Below are positions 1 to 9,245 of a DNA stretch of 64,000 nucleotides, piece after piece. The stretch lies in contig NZ_DS999543.1 of NCBI RefSeq assembly GCF_000159015.1, positions 479,989-543,988 of the forward strand, written 5' to 3'. The notes beneath the pieces are model-generated. The model saw only the letters and a list, made by a program, of their open reading frames with translations. It made no database searches and was not told the DNA's origin. Each line of letters opens with the position of its first letter. Position 1 is the stretch's first letter. Position numbers and translations under genes: made by a program. This stretch comes from Gleimia coleocanis DSM 15436. GTDB lineage: Bacteria > Actinomycetota > Actinomycetes > Actinomycetales > Actinomycetaceae.

Positions 1-1404
1 GAACAGAGCGCCACCGGAGCCGGTGTTGGTAATGGTGAAGGTAGAACCAGTGAGTTCGGAAACATCTGCCTTGCCTTCACGAGTACGCTTTGCCAGGTCG
101 TTAATGGACTTAGCCAGACCACCCAGGGTTAGGTCGCCAGCGTTCTTTACAACTGGGACGAACAGACCCTTTGGAGTGTCAACTGCAATACCAATGTTTT
201 CATAGTCGAAGTAGGTTACTTCGTTGCCATTGATGGTTGCGTTGATCTTTGGATGCATCTTCAGTGCTTCGGTAGCTGCCTTTACGAAGAATGGCAGGAA
301 GGTGAGGTTGGTGCCTTCACGTTCTGCGAAGCTCTTCTTAGCGCGTGCACGCAGAGCTGCGATACGGGTAACGTCCACTTCGATGACGGTGGTCAGCTGA
401 GCAGAAGTCTGCAGGGAAGTCATCATGCGCTTAGCAATGGTCTGACGCAGGCGAGACATCTTTTCAGTCTTACCACGCAAGGTGGTGTCAACTTCGATAG
501 CTGGGGAGGCAGGCTTTGCAGGCGTTGCTGGAGCTGGGGTAGCAGCCTTTGCTGCTGCTTCCAGAACGTCTTCCTTACGGATACGTCCACCAATGCCTGT
601 GCCAGTCAGCTTGTTAAGGTCAACGCCCTTTTCTTTAGCAAGCTTGCGTACCAGTGGAGTTACGTAGATACCAGCTGCTGGAGCTGGAACTTCAGCTGGT
701 GCAGCAGGTGCAGGAGCTACTGGCGCTGGGGCTGCTGGTGCGGCAGGTGCTGCCACTGGAGCAGGAGCTGGAGCAGCTACTGGTGCTGGGGCTACAGGTG
801 CAGCTGCTGGAGCTGCAGATGGAGCAGAGGTAGAGATAATAGCCAGAACCTGACCTACGGAAGCGGTTTCGTCTTCCTGTACGCGGATTTCAGCTAAGAA
901 ACCAGCTGCTGGGGAAGGAACTTCAGAGTCAACCTTGTCAGTGGATACTTCCAGCAGTGGTTCGTCTTCAGCTACTTCGTCGCCGATTGCCTTGAGCCAA
1001 GAGGTAACTACACCTTCAGTTACGGATTCGCCCAGTGCTGGTAGAACTACTTCGACGCCTTCTGCTGCAGCTGCTGGAGCTGCTGCGACTGGAGCTGGGG
1101 TTGGTTCTGCAACTGGTGCAGGTGCTGGTTCAGCTACTGGAGCTGGAGCTGCTGGAGCAGCTTCGCCTGCTTCACCAATCAGACAAAGACGTCCACCAAC
1201 TGCAACGGTTTCATCTTCAGCAGCGAAGATTTCCAAAACTACGCCTGCAACTGGGGAAGGAACTTCAGAGTCAACCTTATCGGTGGAAACTTCTACGATT
1301 GCTTCGTCGATTTCTACGGTGTCACCCACCTGCTTTAACCAAGTGGTGACAACGCCTTCGGTGACGGACTCACCGAGCGCAGGCATTTCAACTACGTGTG
1401 CCAT
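1..1404 (-). CDS. sucB: Dihydrolipoamide acyltransferase (E2 of a 2-oxoacid dehydrogenase), C-terminus cut by window edge
   Basis: This is the E2 core subunit of a pyruvate/2-oxoglutarate dehydrogenase complex, which carries acyl groups on lipoyl-lysines and transfers them to CoA. The reading frame starts at ATG 1404, preceded by AAGGAG, and stays open for 468 codons to the window edge. Two near-identical lipoyl domains are visible, each with the [11 protein letters not shown] motif; the lipoylated lysines are near residues 43 and 157. Long Ala/Pro linkers follow each domain. Next come a peripheral-subunit-binding domain ([16 protein letters not shown]) and the start of the catalytic acyltransferase domain ([12 protein letters not shown]), which ends at GSGGALF where the window stops. 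lpdA (E3) lies just upstream in the same direction, so the two are probably co-transcribed. Actinobacteria often use one SucB-type E2 for pyruvate dehydrogenase as well, so the substrate is not settled by sequence. Confidence 0.93.
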   Translation of the reverse strand, partial: MAHVVEMPALGESVTEGVVTTWLKQVGDTVEIDEAIVEVSTDKVDSEVPSPVAGVVLEIFAAEDETVAVGGRLCLIGEAGEAAPAAPAPVAEPAPAPVAEPTPAPVAAAPAAAAEGVEVVLPALGESVTEGVVTSWLKAIGDEVAEDEPLLEVSTDKVDSEVPSPAAGFLAEIRVQEDETASVGQVLAIISTSAPSAAPAAAPVAPAPVAAPAPAPVAAPAAPAAPAPVAPAPAAPAEVPAPAAGIYVTPLVRKLAKEKGVDLNKLTGTGIGGRIRKEDVLEAAAKAATPAPATPAKPASPAIEVDTTLRGKTEKMSRLRQTIAKRMMTSLQTSAQLTTVIEVDVTRIAALRARAKKSFAEREGTNLTFLPFFVKAATEALKMHPKINATINGNEVTYFDYENIGIAVDTPKGLFVPVVKNAGDLTLGGLAKSINDLAKRTREGKADVSELTGSTFTITNTGSGGALF

Positions 1405-1439
1405 TCTTATGTCTCCTTATTTATGAGAGGGGGTGTTTA

Positions 1440-2816
1440 TCAGTCGTGTGCGTGCAGTGCCTTGCCAGCAAGTGCCAGCGCTGCTTCACCGATGGATTCG
1501 TTCTGGGTTGGGTGTGCGTGAATGAGCGCAGCCAAGTCTGCTTCATAGGCTTCCCAGTTAACAATCAGCTGGCCTTCGCCAACCTGTTCGCCCATACGAG
1601 CGCCGATTGCGTGGAAACCAACGATTGGGCCATCAACCACGGAAACCAGCTTAACGAAACCAGCGGTGTCCAGAATCTGGGACTTACCATTGCCAGCTAG
1701 GTTGAATTCAACAGCCTTAACCTTGTCTTCACCGTACTGTTCCTTAGCCTGCTTTTCAGTCAGACCTACGGAAGCGATTTCTGGTTCACAGAAGGTTACG
1801 CGTGGGATGCCGGATTCTACGATTGGCTGTGGGTTTAGGCCAGCGATCTCTTCTGCGACGAACAGACCCTGTGCGAAGCCACGGTGTGCCAGCTGCAGAC
1901 CTGGAACGATATCGCCAACTGCGTAGATGTTACCAACACCGGTGTGCAGACGATCGTTTACCAGCACGAAGCCACGGTCCATAGGGATACCGTTTTCTTC
2001 GTAACCCATGTTTGCAGTCTGTGGGCCACGACCAATTGCCACCAGCAGTACGTCAGCATCGTAGGTCTTACCATCAGAGGTAGTTACGTGTACGCCGTGA
2101 TCGTCTTGGGTGACGGACTGGAACATGGTCTTAGTCTTGAAGTTAATCTTGCGCTTACGGAAAGCACGTTCCAGGTTCTTAGAGATAGCTTCATCTTCGT
2201 TAGGAACCAGGTGTGGCAGGCCTTCAATGATGGTTACGTCAGTGCCGAAAGAGTTCCATACGGATGCGAATTCAACACCGATTACGCCACCGCCCAGGAC
2301 TACTGCGGAGGATGGAATCCAATCCATCTGCAGTGCCTGTTCGGAGGTGATTACTCGACCTTCAATGTTCAGACCTGGGATGGTCTTAGAGTAGGAGCCG
2401 GAAGCTAAGATGATGTTCTTGCCGCGGTATGCCTTGCCGTCTACAGTAACGGTGTCAGGAGCAGTCAGACGACCCCAACCGTTTACGTATTCAATGTTGC
2501 GGCTCTTTACCAGGCCCTGCAGACCCTTGTAGAGCTTGCCGATGACGCCGTCACGGTATTCGCCTACGCGCTGCATATCGATTCCCATGAACTGGGAGTT
2601 AACGCCGAAGAATTCAGAGTGCTTTACGTTTTCAGCAACTTCAGCAGCGTGCAGGTATGCCTTGGTTGGAATGCAGCCACGGTGGAGGCAGGTGCCACCC
2701 AGCTTATCGCCTTCGATGAGAGCTACTTTCAGGCCCAGCTGTGCGCCGCGCAGTGCAGCGGCGTAGCCACCTGATCCAGCACCAAGAATGACAATGTCGT
2801 ACAGTTCTTCACTCAC
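1440..2816 (-). CDS. lpdA: Dihydrolipoamide dehydrogenase (E3)
   Basis: This FAD flavoprotein re-oxidises the dihydrolipoyl arms of 2-oxoacid dehydrogenase complexes with NAD+. I choose GTG 2816 as the start: it gives VSEELYDIVILGAGSGG and has GAGGAG at the proper distance. An in-frame ATG 12 codons upstream (2852) has no such site. The 458-aa length is normal for the family. Visible motifs are the FAD-binding GAGSGG, the redox disulfide GGTCLHRGCIPTK, the NAD-binding GGGVIGVEF, a second FAD contact (YAVGD), and the C-terminal HAHPTQNE that supplies the catalytic His-Glu pair of the partner subunit. It lies 35 bp upstream of the E2 gene on the same strand. Confidence 0.96.
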   Translation of the reverse strand: MSEELYDIVILGAGSGGYAAALRGAQLGLKVALIEGDKLGGTCLHRGCIPTKAYLHAAEVAENVKHSEFFGVNSQFMGIDMQRVGEYRDGVIGKLYKGLQGLVKSRNIEYVNGWGRLTAPDTVTVDGKAYRGKNIILASGSYSKTIPGLNIEGRVITSEQALQMDWIPSSAVVLGGGVIGVEFASVWNSFGTDVTIIEGLPHLVPNEDEAISKNLERAFRKRKINFKTKTMFQSVTQDDHGVHVTTSDGKTYDADVLLVAIGRGPQTANMGYEENGIPMDRGFVLVNDRLHTGVGNIYAVGDIVPGLQLAHRGFAQGLFVAEEIAGLNPQPIVESGIPRVTFCEPEIASVGLTEKQAKEQYGEDKVKAVEFNLAGNGKSQILDTAGFVKLVSVVDGPIVGFHAIGARMGEQVGEGQLIVNWEAYEADLAALIHAHPTQNESIGEAALALAGKALHAHD

Positions 2817-2965
2817 GTGATACTCCTCTGTGCAATGTAGATGGACCGGCAATGGTCACACTTGGGTCTATTGTCCCACTTTTGTGGGGGCTTTGTCTTG
2901 AAAAAACGTCCGTTTCGAACGTGATATATCAGCCAAAACTAGCCGACAATAGTTCCTATATAAAT

Positions 2966-3013
2966 GGTAACGCTCATTCAGAAAGATTGTTAACTTTCTG
3001 AATGAGCGTTACC
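2966..3013 (-). terminator. 20-bp perfect hairpin between pepA and lpdA
   Basis: Bases 2966-2985 and 2994-3013 are exact reverse complements around an 8-nt loop. It lies just beyond the pepA stop codon on the minus strand and upstream of lpdA. There is only a weak U-rich tail on the minus strand (ATTTATATAG), so it may act partly as an mRNA-stabilising stem. Confidence 0.7.
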
Positions 3014-3035
3014 TCTAATGAGTTATAAAAACATC

Positions 3036-4502
3036 TCAGGCAAGGGTTTCCAACCACTCGACCAGGGTCAAAACGCCCATGCCGGTAGCACCCTTAGCAT
3101 TCGCACCCCAAGGTGCTTCATCATTGAATGCCGGACCAGCAATATCAATGTGAGCCCAAGGCTTAGCGCCAACAAACTCCTGTAGGAAAATACCTGCGGT
3201 GAGCATGCCACCCCAACGAATGCCAGAGTTCTTAATGTCGGCAACCGTAGTGTTCAAAGTTGCGCGCAGGTAGGAAGGTAGCGGAGCAGCCCACATCGCT
3301 TCACCCACTTCATTCGCAGCGGAAACAATTACGTCGCGAACTTCCGGAGTTCCCATTACACCAGCGGTGCGAACCCCTAAACCAACCATCTGTGCGCCAG
3401 TCAAAGTTGCTACATCGACAATTGCATCAGTATCAGTTTCAGCTGCCAATGCCAAAGCATCAGCCATCACTAAACGACCTTCAGCATCGGTGTTAGTGGT
3501 TTCCACACTCAAACCGTTGCGCATAATCAGTACGTCAGATGGGCGCTGAGCAGTGGAAGAAGGCAGGTTTTCAGCCAAAGCCAAATAGGTGGTTACAGCT
3601 ACTGGCAGTTCCAACTTGGCGGCAGCCAGAGTGGAAGCTAAAACGGTAGCAGCACCCGCCATATCGCACTTCATAGTTTCCATAGATTCAGATGGCTTCA
3701 AAGACAAGCCACCAGAGTCAAAGGTAATGCCCTTACCAATGAATGAAACCTTACGTTCTGCGCCTGCTGGAGTGTAAGACAGCTTCACTAGACGTGGCTT
3801 ATGAGTGGAACCCTGGCCAACCGCCACGATGCCACCACAGTTTTCAGCAACCAGACGTTCGAAGTCCCAAACTTCAACTTCGATTCCCAGTGGAGTAGCA
3901 ACTTCCTCAGCGTAAGCTGCGAAAGTTTCTGGGTAAAGGTCATTAGGAGCTCGGTTAACCAAGTCCATAACTTCAATCATGGAAGCCGCTAGAACCTGAA
4001 TGCGGGTGATAGCCAGTTCTTCATCCAAATCTTCAGGTGCCAAAATAACGATTTCATCTAGCACATTAACCTCGTGGTTACCGTACTTTTTGAATTCATA
4101 GTTACCCAGCAGCGCGCCTACGCCAGCAGAAACTACCTCATCGAAAGAAACATAGGCTCCCGCCAGAACTACTTTGCTAGCTTTAGAGCCACGGACACCA
4201 ATAGCCGCATAGTGGCGGTGGCGACCGGTACCAGCCATTTCAATGCCATCATCGAAGCTAGTACCACGACGCTTAGCCATTTCACTTACTTCGGTACCAA
4301 TCAAAGCAACCTTAGTTGCAGCAGTGCCGCAGGAAGGCAAAGTAGTGAGGGAACCAGCTTCGTGAGAAGCCTGCAGCTGCTGAGCAGCGGTAGCTAGTTC
4401 GGGGGCGTCTACATTAATAACGCCGTTTTCGTTCAGGTATGCAACCAGCAGGTCAGCAGAAACTGCTGCTGGGTTTTCGTAAATAAAAGAAATATTTGTC
4501 AT
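3036..4502 (-). CDS. pepA: Leucyl aminopeptidase (peptidase family M17)
   Basis: This is a cytosolic two-metal aminopeptidase that removes N-terminal residues in peptide turnover. The C-terminal catalytic half is clear: GKGITFDSGGLSLKP supplies the metal- and bicarbonate-binding residues, KCDMAGAA a metal ligand, and NTDAEGRL the signature of family M17. The N-terminal half is the usual variable macro-like domain. I choose ATG 4502 (MTNISFIYEN), giving 488 aa, typical for PepA; an in-frame ATG at 4538 would add 12 residues of no obvious homology. Neither start has a strong ribosome-binding site. It stands alone, divergent from the membrane protein at 4597. Confidence 0.95.
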   Translation of the reverse strand: MTNISFIYENPAAVSADLLVAYLNENGVINVDAPELATAAQQLQASHEAGSLTTLPSCGTAATKVALIGTEVSEMAKRRGTSFDDGIEMAGTGRHRHYAAIGVRGSKASKVVLAGAYVSFDEVVSAGVGALLGNYEFKKYGNHEVNVLDEIVILAPEDLDEELAITRIQVLAASMIEVMDLVNRAPNDLYPETFAAYAEEVATPLGIEVEVWDFERLVAENCGGIVAVGQGSTHKPRLVKLSYTPAGAERKVSFIGKGITFDSGGLSLKPSESMETMKCDMAGAATVLASTLAAAKLELPVAVTTYLALAENLPSSTAQRPSDVLIMRNGLSVETTNTDAEGRLVMADALALAAETDTDAIVDVATLTGAQMVGLGVRTAGVMGTPEVRDVIVSAANEVGEAMWAAPLPSYLRATLNTTVADIKNSGIRWGGMLTAGIFLQEFVGAKPWAHIDIAGPAFNDEAPWGANAKGATGMGVLTLVEWLETLA

Positions 4503-4596
4503 AGCTTCTAGTCTAACTAAGTTTATTTCTAAGGGCATAGTCTTACCTATGTGCTTGCGGTAAAGAAAATACTCTTTGAGTAGATATACTCAACGT

Positions 4597-5127
4597 ATGA
4601 GTATTTTTCAGAAACTGGTTAGTTATTGCAAAGCGCCCTCCGGACAGTGGCCTGCCAGCCGCCTTTCTCCGGTGCGCTCTGCGAAAGACCAACGTGGTCC
4701 GGCCTGGGGGTTGGGGCGCGTTGTAATCGCCAGTTTTTGGATTAGCTCACTGTGGTATCTGTGGGCAGAAGCCACCAGCTTAGTAAAAATGATTGCCGGT
4801 CAAGACGCTAGTTTTAGTACCTCTGAGACGGTTACCAGCTGGTCTGTGGCCCTGGGGAAACTACTGCCGGTTTTGTTGTTTTTTGTGATTGCGGTTTCTT
4901 TAACTCACAATGGGCGACGGATGCGTAAAGTAGGCGGAATTTCGCTTCTATTAACCGTTTTAGGTTTACTATCGACCTTGATTAGGGATGAAAAAACTGC
5001 CTCCCTGGTGTGGTTGAACCTGGGAAGCAGCTTCTATTATCTGCCGCTAATTCTCAGCTGCGTTGGCTTTGTCTGGCTCTGGTGGTCCAACCCGCGCCGC
5101 ATCGTAGAACTAGCTGAAAAATTCTGA
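4597..5127 (+). CDS. Uncharacterised membrane protein, four predicted helices
   Basis: I do not recognise this 176-aa protein. It has a basic, Trp-rich N-terminus followed by about four hydrophobic segments (starting near VIASFWISSLWYL, LLPVLLFFVIAVSL, GGISLLLTVLGLLSTL and LPLILSCVGFVWLWW), which suggests an integral membrane protein. ATG 4597 is preferred over an upstream TTG at 4576. A TATACT sequence lies only 6 nt before the ATG and no ribosome-binding site is visible, so the mRNA may be leaderless, which is common in actinobacteria. It converges with trmL, the two stop codons abutting at 5127/5128 with no room for a terminator. Confidence 0.7.
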   Translation: MSIFQKLVSYCKAPSGQWPASRLSPVRSAKDQRGPAWGLGRVVIASFWISSLWYLWAEATSLVKMIAGQDASFSTSETVTSWSVALGKLLPVLLFFVIAVSLTHNGRRMRKVGGISLLLTVLGLLSTLIRDEKTASLVWLNLGSSFYYLPLILSCVGFVWLWWSNPRRIVELAEKF

Positions 5128-5589
5128 TTAAACCCCGCCTGGATAACCCAGCTGGCGCCATGCTTCATAAAGCACGATAGAAGCAGAGTTAGTTAAATTC
5201 AAAGAACGACGTTCAGGGAGCATGGGGATACGTGCCGCCAGCTTCACTTGTGGATGATCTAAAACCCACTGAGGCAGTCCGGTGCTTTCCTTACCGAATA
5301 GCAGTGCGTCTCCATCTTGGTAGCTGATATCACCGTAGAAAGTGGTGGCATGCCCGGTGAAAGCGTAGATGTTACCTTCGATTCCGGCAAAGGCGTCTTC
5401 TAAATCTGGGTGGGTTTGGACGTGTGCTAAGTCGTGGTAGTCCAGTCCAGCACGACGCAGTTTGGAATCCTCCATGTCGAAACCGAATGGTTCTACCAGG
5501 TGGAGCATGCTTCCGGTGCAGGCTGAGAGGCGAATCGCAGCGCCTGAGTTTCCAGCGATTTCTGGTTCAAAGTAAATAATGTGCAACAC
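5128..5589 (-). CDS. trmL: tRNA (cytidine/uridine-34-2'-O)-methyltransferase, SPOUT family
   Basis: TrmL methylates the 2'-O of the wobble base in certain leucine tRNAs using S-adenosylmethionine. At 153 aa it is a minimal SPOUT enzyme without an extra RNA-binding domain, as expected for TrmL. Motifs visible are the N-terminal PEIAGNSGAAIRLSACTG, LFGKESTGLP (SAM-knot motif 2) and the C-terminal motif 3 RRSLNLTNSASIVLYEAWRQ. Start is ATG 5589. It is read toward, and abuts, the unknown membrane gene. Confidence 0.92.
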   Translation of the reverse strand: MLHIIYFEPEIAGNSGAAIRLSACTGSMLHLVEPFGFDMEDSKLRRAGLDYHDLAHVQTHPDLEDAFAGIEGNIYAFTGHATTFYGDISYQDGDALLFGKESTGLPQWVLDHPQVKLAARIPMLPERRSLNLTNSASIVLYEAWRQLGYPGGV

Positions 5590-5633
5590 GATGTTTAGTT
5601 TAGGTTATCTGCGGGCTAGTTTCATACCTGTTT

Positions 5634-6176
5634 TTAGTTTTCTGCAGGTTCTTGGTAGGTGAAAGTGATGGACGCGCGCGCAATGGTGTGGAATAATGCG
5701 TGGAAAGAAGCGGTGGTGATGGTGGTGTCGTCGGCTAGTTCTAAGCTGTCTACATCCAGTGCATGAACCGTGAAAACGTAACGGTGGGGGCGGTCTCCTG
5801 CTGGTGGGGCGGCACCGAAGTAGTTTGGTTCGCCTGTGTCATTTGGTAGATGGTAGGCGGGGCCGTCTAATTCTAAATCTGAGAATCCGGCGTTTTCTGC
5901 GAGTTCAGTTTGAGAGGCGGGCAGGTCGAGGATACCCCAGTGCCAGTAGCCGGCGGGAGTGGGGGCGTCGGGGTCGAAGCAGGTGATGAAGAATGATTCG
6001 GTTTCTGCTGGGAAGTCGCTCCATTTTAAGTGTGGGGAGATGGAGCCTCCGGCTGCGGTTTGGGTAGCGGGGAGGGTGCTGTCTGCTTCTGCAGTTTCTG
6101 AGATGAGGGTGAAAGAGGGGACTGGGGGAAGTGTCTGGTCTGGGTGGGGCGCTAGTGGGCGGGCGTATAGGTCCAT
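5634..6176 (-). CDS. PEBP / YbhB-YbcL family protein
   Basis: This is a 180-aa phosphatidylethanolamine-binding-protein-like protein of the bacterial YbhB/YbcL (Raf kinase inhibitor-like) group. The ligand-pocket motif DPDAPTPAGYWHW is intact, and SPHLKWSDFP, YFGAAPPAGDRPHRY and VHALD match the conserved family blocks. No signal peptide is visible, so it is probably cytoplasmic. The bacterial family has no firmly established role. It lies upstream of trmL in the same direction, 44 bp away. Confidence 0.88.
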   Translation of the reverse strand: MDLYARPLAPHPDQTLPPVPSFTLISETAEADSTLPATQTAAGGSISPHLKWSDFPAETESFFITCFDPDAPTPAGYWHWGILDLPASQTELAENAGFSDLELDGPAYHLPNDTGEPNYFGAAPPAGDRPHRYVFTVHALDVDSLELADDTTITTASFHALFHTIARASITFTYQEPAEN

Positions 6177-6296
6177 GGTTTTCTTTCTGTCGTTTATTTT
6201 TAGTTTAGCTTAGGGGTTTGGGTGGGATTTTATTTTCCGAGGGCGGATGGGAAACTCTTAATGAAAATAATTTTGTCAGTGCAGTGGTGGTAGATT

Positions 6297-6312
6297 TAGA
6301 ACAAGTGTTCGA
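6297..6312 (+). promoter_or_regulatory. LexA (SOS) box upstream of imuA remnant
   Basis: TAGAACAAGTGTTCGA matches the actinobacterial SOS consensus TCGAAC-N4-GTTCGA at 11 of 12 specified positions. It lies 34 bp upstream of the first mutasome ORF. The same central sequence recurs in the box before dnaE2 at 12396. Confidence 0.85.
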
Positions 6313-6345
6313 TAGGTTTCTTGGGGGGGGAAATGAGATACGGAA

Positions 6346-6696
6346 ATGTCTGCATTAGCTCTCGAAATGCCTCAGTCTCTGCAAGCGCAGCGTTTAGAAA
6401 AAGCTCGCTTGCAACTTATTGTTGCTGAAAATAACTTGGGTTTAGCTTCGCAGCAGAGCCGAAATGGGAAAGTTTGGCATGTGGATGGAAGTAACCAACA
6501 ACTTTTACAGGTTTTAGCGGATCTAATCGATGGTTTTGACGTAACTGTCTGTGGAAATATTTTCTTAAATAACCGTGAACAAACTAGGATTGCTGCGAAA
6601 GTTCGTAAACGTAAAAACTTACTTTTAACTTTGCAGCCCTGGGTGGGCATATCTCGAAACTGGAGTTTTGAAACTGCTTGGAAGCAGGTGGGATAA
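6346..6696 (+). pseudogene. imuA: ImuA'-like mutasome protein, shortened
   Basis: This 116-aa ORF sits where imuA' is expected, directly before imuB and behind an SOS box. The stretch LLQVLADLIDGFDVTVCG followed by a basic segment and LLTLQPWVG resembles the central part of actinobacterial ImuA' proteins, which are usually about twice as long. No Walker A motif is visible. Its stop codon abuts the ATG of imuB, so the two were translationally coupled. The assignment rests on position plus weak similarity. Since the rest of the cassette is broken, I treat it as a remnant. Confidence 0.55.
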
Positions 6697-8515
6697 ATGC
6701 CGGTAGTTTTAGTGTTAATCCCAGATTGGGAAACGAATTCACTAGTAGTTGAGGTGCCTCCGGGAGCATCCGCTGTGACGGTTAATAAAGGAAAAGTTAG
6801 CGCAGTTACGAAAGCCGCTACACACTTTGGGGTAGAAGTAGGGATGAAACTGGGGTTAGCCCAGCAACTTTGTGCGGATTTAGTAGTTTTAGCTGAAGAT
6901 AAGTTACGCGCGCAACGGGCATTTCTGCCAGTTTTAGAGGCTTTAGATGAAGTTTCTGCTTTTGTGCAGGCTGTGCGCCCAGGGCTAGCAATTTTCCACT
7001 TCCAAAGAACTTGGAAGCAGAGTTTTTGGGAAACTCTTTAAATGCTACTATTTCTAAATTTTGGAAGCAACAGTGGACACTGTAGCTACTTATACGGGAG
7101 CAGAATCTTATGTGGCAGCTGGGGAAAGCCTGTTAGATGCTTGGCATAATCTATAACTACTTACCGCACGCGAAAACGCAAATACGTGAGATAAAAACAA
7201 CGGGTGAGTTAGAACTTTTAAGTTTAAGGCAACTGCTACCTGAAACAGATCAGTACTTTGCCCAAATGCTTAAGGAACTACAAAACCTCGGAATCTTAAA
7301 AATAGCTGATTTGGAAATACTGGGGTGGGTGACTCTTAAAACTAGGTTCGGTTTAGCAGCGCAAACTTTAGAACAGCTACTTAACGGTAAAACTAACCAT
7401 ACTTTAGAGATTCCAGAAGCTACCGAAATTCTTATTCGGCTAGCGTTGGAATAACCTGTGCAGGATCCGCTTTTAATCGTGGGACAACTTTTATAAGGGA
7501 TTCAAGAACTATTACAAAAATTACAAGGCCGGCAAATAAGTGCCCAGAATCTGCTAATTAAAGCGAAAATACGGGTTCCTTCAGAAACTGCCTGGGAAGA
7601 AGGCTTAAGTGAATACGTGCTTAAAGAGCTAGTTCGTAACTGGGCTTTATTTCAGTTTCCTACACCGCAATATTTAATCAGTCGAGTGCAGTGGTAACTA
7701 TAGGTTTGGCTACAAACTTTGAGCAGCACAATGCCTACGCAAGCATTTATGCGACCTGCAGGTAGGGAAGTAATAGCAGTAGACTTATCCCTCTTACATT
7801 TTGGAATAGTAGAAGTGGAATTAGTAGCCACAGATTTAGTGCCAGTGGCTGTGAATGCGCAGAAACTATGGGGAAATAAAACAGCCAGTGAATTAAGAGC
7901 AATAAACGCCGCCCTCAAAATCCAAACTAGGTTAGGAAACGGGCAAGTACAGCAGCTAAGAGTAGTTCCTGGGTGGGACTCCCACAGCCGGGTGGAATAC
8001 CGCGAATGGGGAGAAAAAATAATATCCCTACCCTGCAGCTAGGATATTTACCGCACCAAGAGCACCGCGAATGGGGAGAAAAAATAATATCCCTACCCTG
8101 GGAAAACTGGCAATTTAAAAGCAAACTTGCAGACGAACCTAACTATCAGCAGGCACAACGCTGGGTAGGAGCAATAGAAGGGCCAGCACCTGCAGTAGTT
8201 TTTGAAAAACCTTGGGAATGTAACCTGCAAACAATGGACCTTGCCCCCATTAACTTAACTGAAAGTGGAATGTTACAAGGAGCTCCCCACTACCTACGTT
8301 TTCTTCAAAAAACCTGTCAGCAGCTACAGGATGAGGGGATAGTTTTAGAAACTGAAAATCTGGTTGAAGATTATCAAGGTTCCTGGATGCAACTGGGAAA
8401 ATGGTGGGAAACTCCGCAGAAAACCGGGAAAATCTGGTTAAAGATTAGGGTCGGAAACCAATGGCTACTGGTAGTGAAGTACCAGAGAAAATGGTGGCTA
8501 ATGGGAAGTTGGTGA
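6697..8515 (+). pseudogene. imuB: Y-family polymerase-like ImuB, broken into fragments
   Basis: ImuB is a catalytically dead Y-family protein that links the DnaE2 polymerase to the beta clamp in the SOS mutasome. Here the sequence is spread over at least four open stretches in different frames: 6697-7041 (N-terminal palm-like part, VLIPDWETNSLVVE), 7137-7454 (thumb/helix-hairpin-helix region, LGILKIADLEILGWVTLKTRFG), 7719-8042 and 7973-8515 (C-terminal part ending KWWLMGSW). Between 7041 and 7137, homology continues in another frame (VATYTGAESYVAAGESLLDAW). The third and fourth pieces are separated by a 65-nt sequence insertion bounded by a 37-bp direct repeat. No single protein can be made from this locus. 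Confidence 0.75.
7999..8100 (+). repeat. 37-bp direct repeat inside imuB
   Basis: Bases 7999-8035 and 8064-8100 are identical, offset by 65 nt. The offset is not a multiple of three, so the duplication shifts the imuB reading frame. The intervening 28 nt are not duplicated. Confidence 0.9.
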
Positions 8516-8576
8516 CTGCCAAAAACGGATGCTAATAAGTTAAACTAACAGAGGATAAGACTATTAAGGAGACAAA

Positions 8577-9206
8577 GTGGCTAAACTGTATTTCCGCTAC
8601 GGCGCTATGAACTCAGGTAAGTCCACAGCTCTTTTACAAGCAGCCTACAACTATGAGGAACGCGGGCAAAGAGTAATTTTAGCAAAACCCGCTATCGACG
8701 TTAAAGGCGACGCGCAAATTGTTTCACGCCTGGGAGTAACTCGCACCGTACACATGCTGGTGGGTGCAGAAGAAAATTTCCGTGATTGTTTCTTAGAAAT
8801 CGCTTCCGGACATGACGAAAATGCCCTGGTTAAAGATGTAGCTTTAAAACCAGTAGCAGCTCTACTAGTAGATGAAGCTCAGTTTTTCACCCCACAGCAA
8901 ATCGATGATATGTTCCGCATCGCGGTGTTAGATAATGTGCCGGTGCTGGCATACGGTATTCGCACAGATTTTCAAACTGTCGCCTTTCCCGGAGCAAGGC
9001 GACTTCTGGAAATCGCTCATACTTTAGAAGAACTAAAAACCATTTGTCGCTGTGGGCGCAAAGCTGTATTCAACGGGCGAACTGTAGACGGGAAATTTAT
9101 TTTCGACGGCGACCAAGTAGCTATCGATGGTGTCGCCGTAGGCTACGAATCCCTCTGTGGCGCATGCTACCTTGAAGAGTCAGCTGGGAAACTCCAAGAC
9201 CGTTAA
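8577..9206 (+). CDS. tdk: Thymidine kinase
   Basis: This enzyme phosphorylates thymidine to dTMP in salvage. GTG 8577 is the start, with AAGGAG 4-9 nt upstream. The 209-aa protein has the P-loop GAMNSGKST at residues 9-17, the Walker B LLVDEAQFF, and the zinc-binding cysteines of type II kinases (CRCG and CGACY), with the lasso residues YESLCG. It is intact although flanked on both sides by mutasome wreckage, and lies 40 bp upstream of the helicase gene in the same direction. Confidence 0.95.
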   Translation: MAKLYFRYGAMNSGKSTALLQAAYNYEERGQRVILAKPAIDVKGDAQIVSRLGVTRTVHMLVGAEENFRDCFLEIASGHDENALVKDVALKPVAALLVDEAQFFTPQQIDDMFRIAVLDNVPVLAYGIRTDFQTVAFPGARRLLEIAHTLEELKTICRCGRKAVFNGRTVDGKFIFDGDQVAIDGVAVGYESLCGACYLEESAGKLQDR

Positions 9207-9245
9207 ACACGTAAATACTGGGAATACACTCGAAAAGACTTTGTT

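Noticed and set aside
253..1426. Long plus-strand open frames opposite the E2 gene
   Set aside because: They are antisense shadows of the Ala/Pro-rich linkers and lipoyl domains; composition is low-complexity and the minus-strand gene is unambiguous.
6247..9195. TGGGAAACTC recurring about four times between 6.2 and 9.2 kb
   Set aside because: Mostly explained by Trp-Glu-Thr/Gly-Lys-Leu codons in decaying coding sequence; too few copies to separate from chance.
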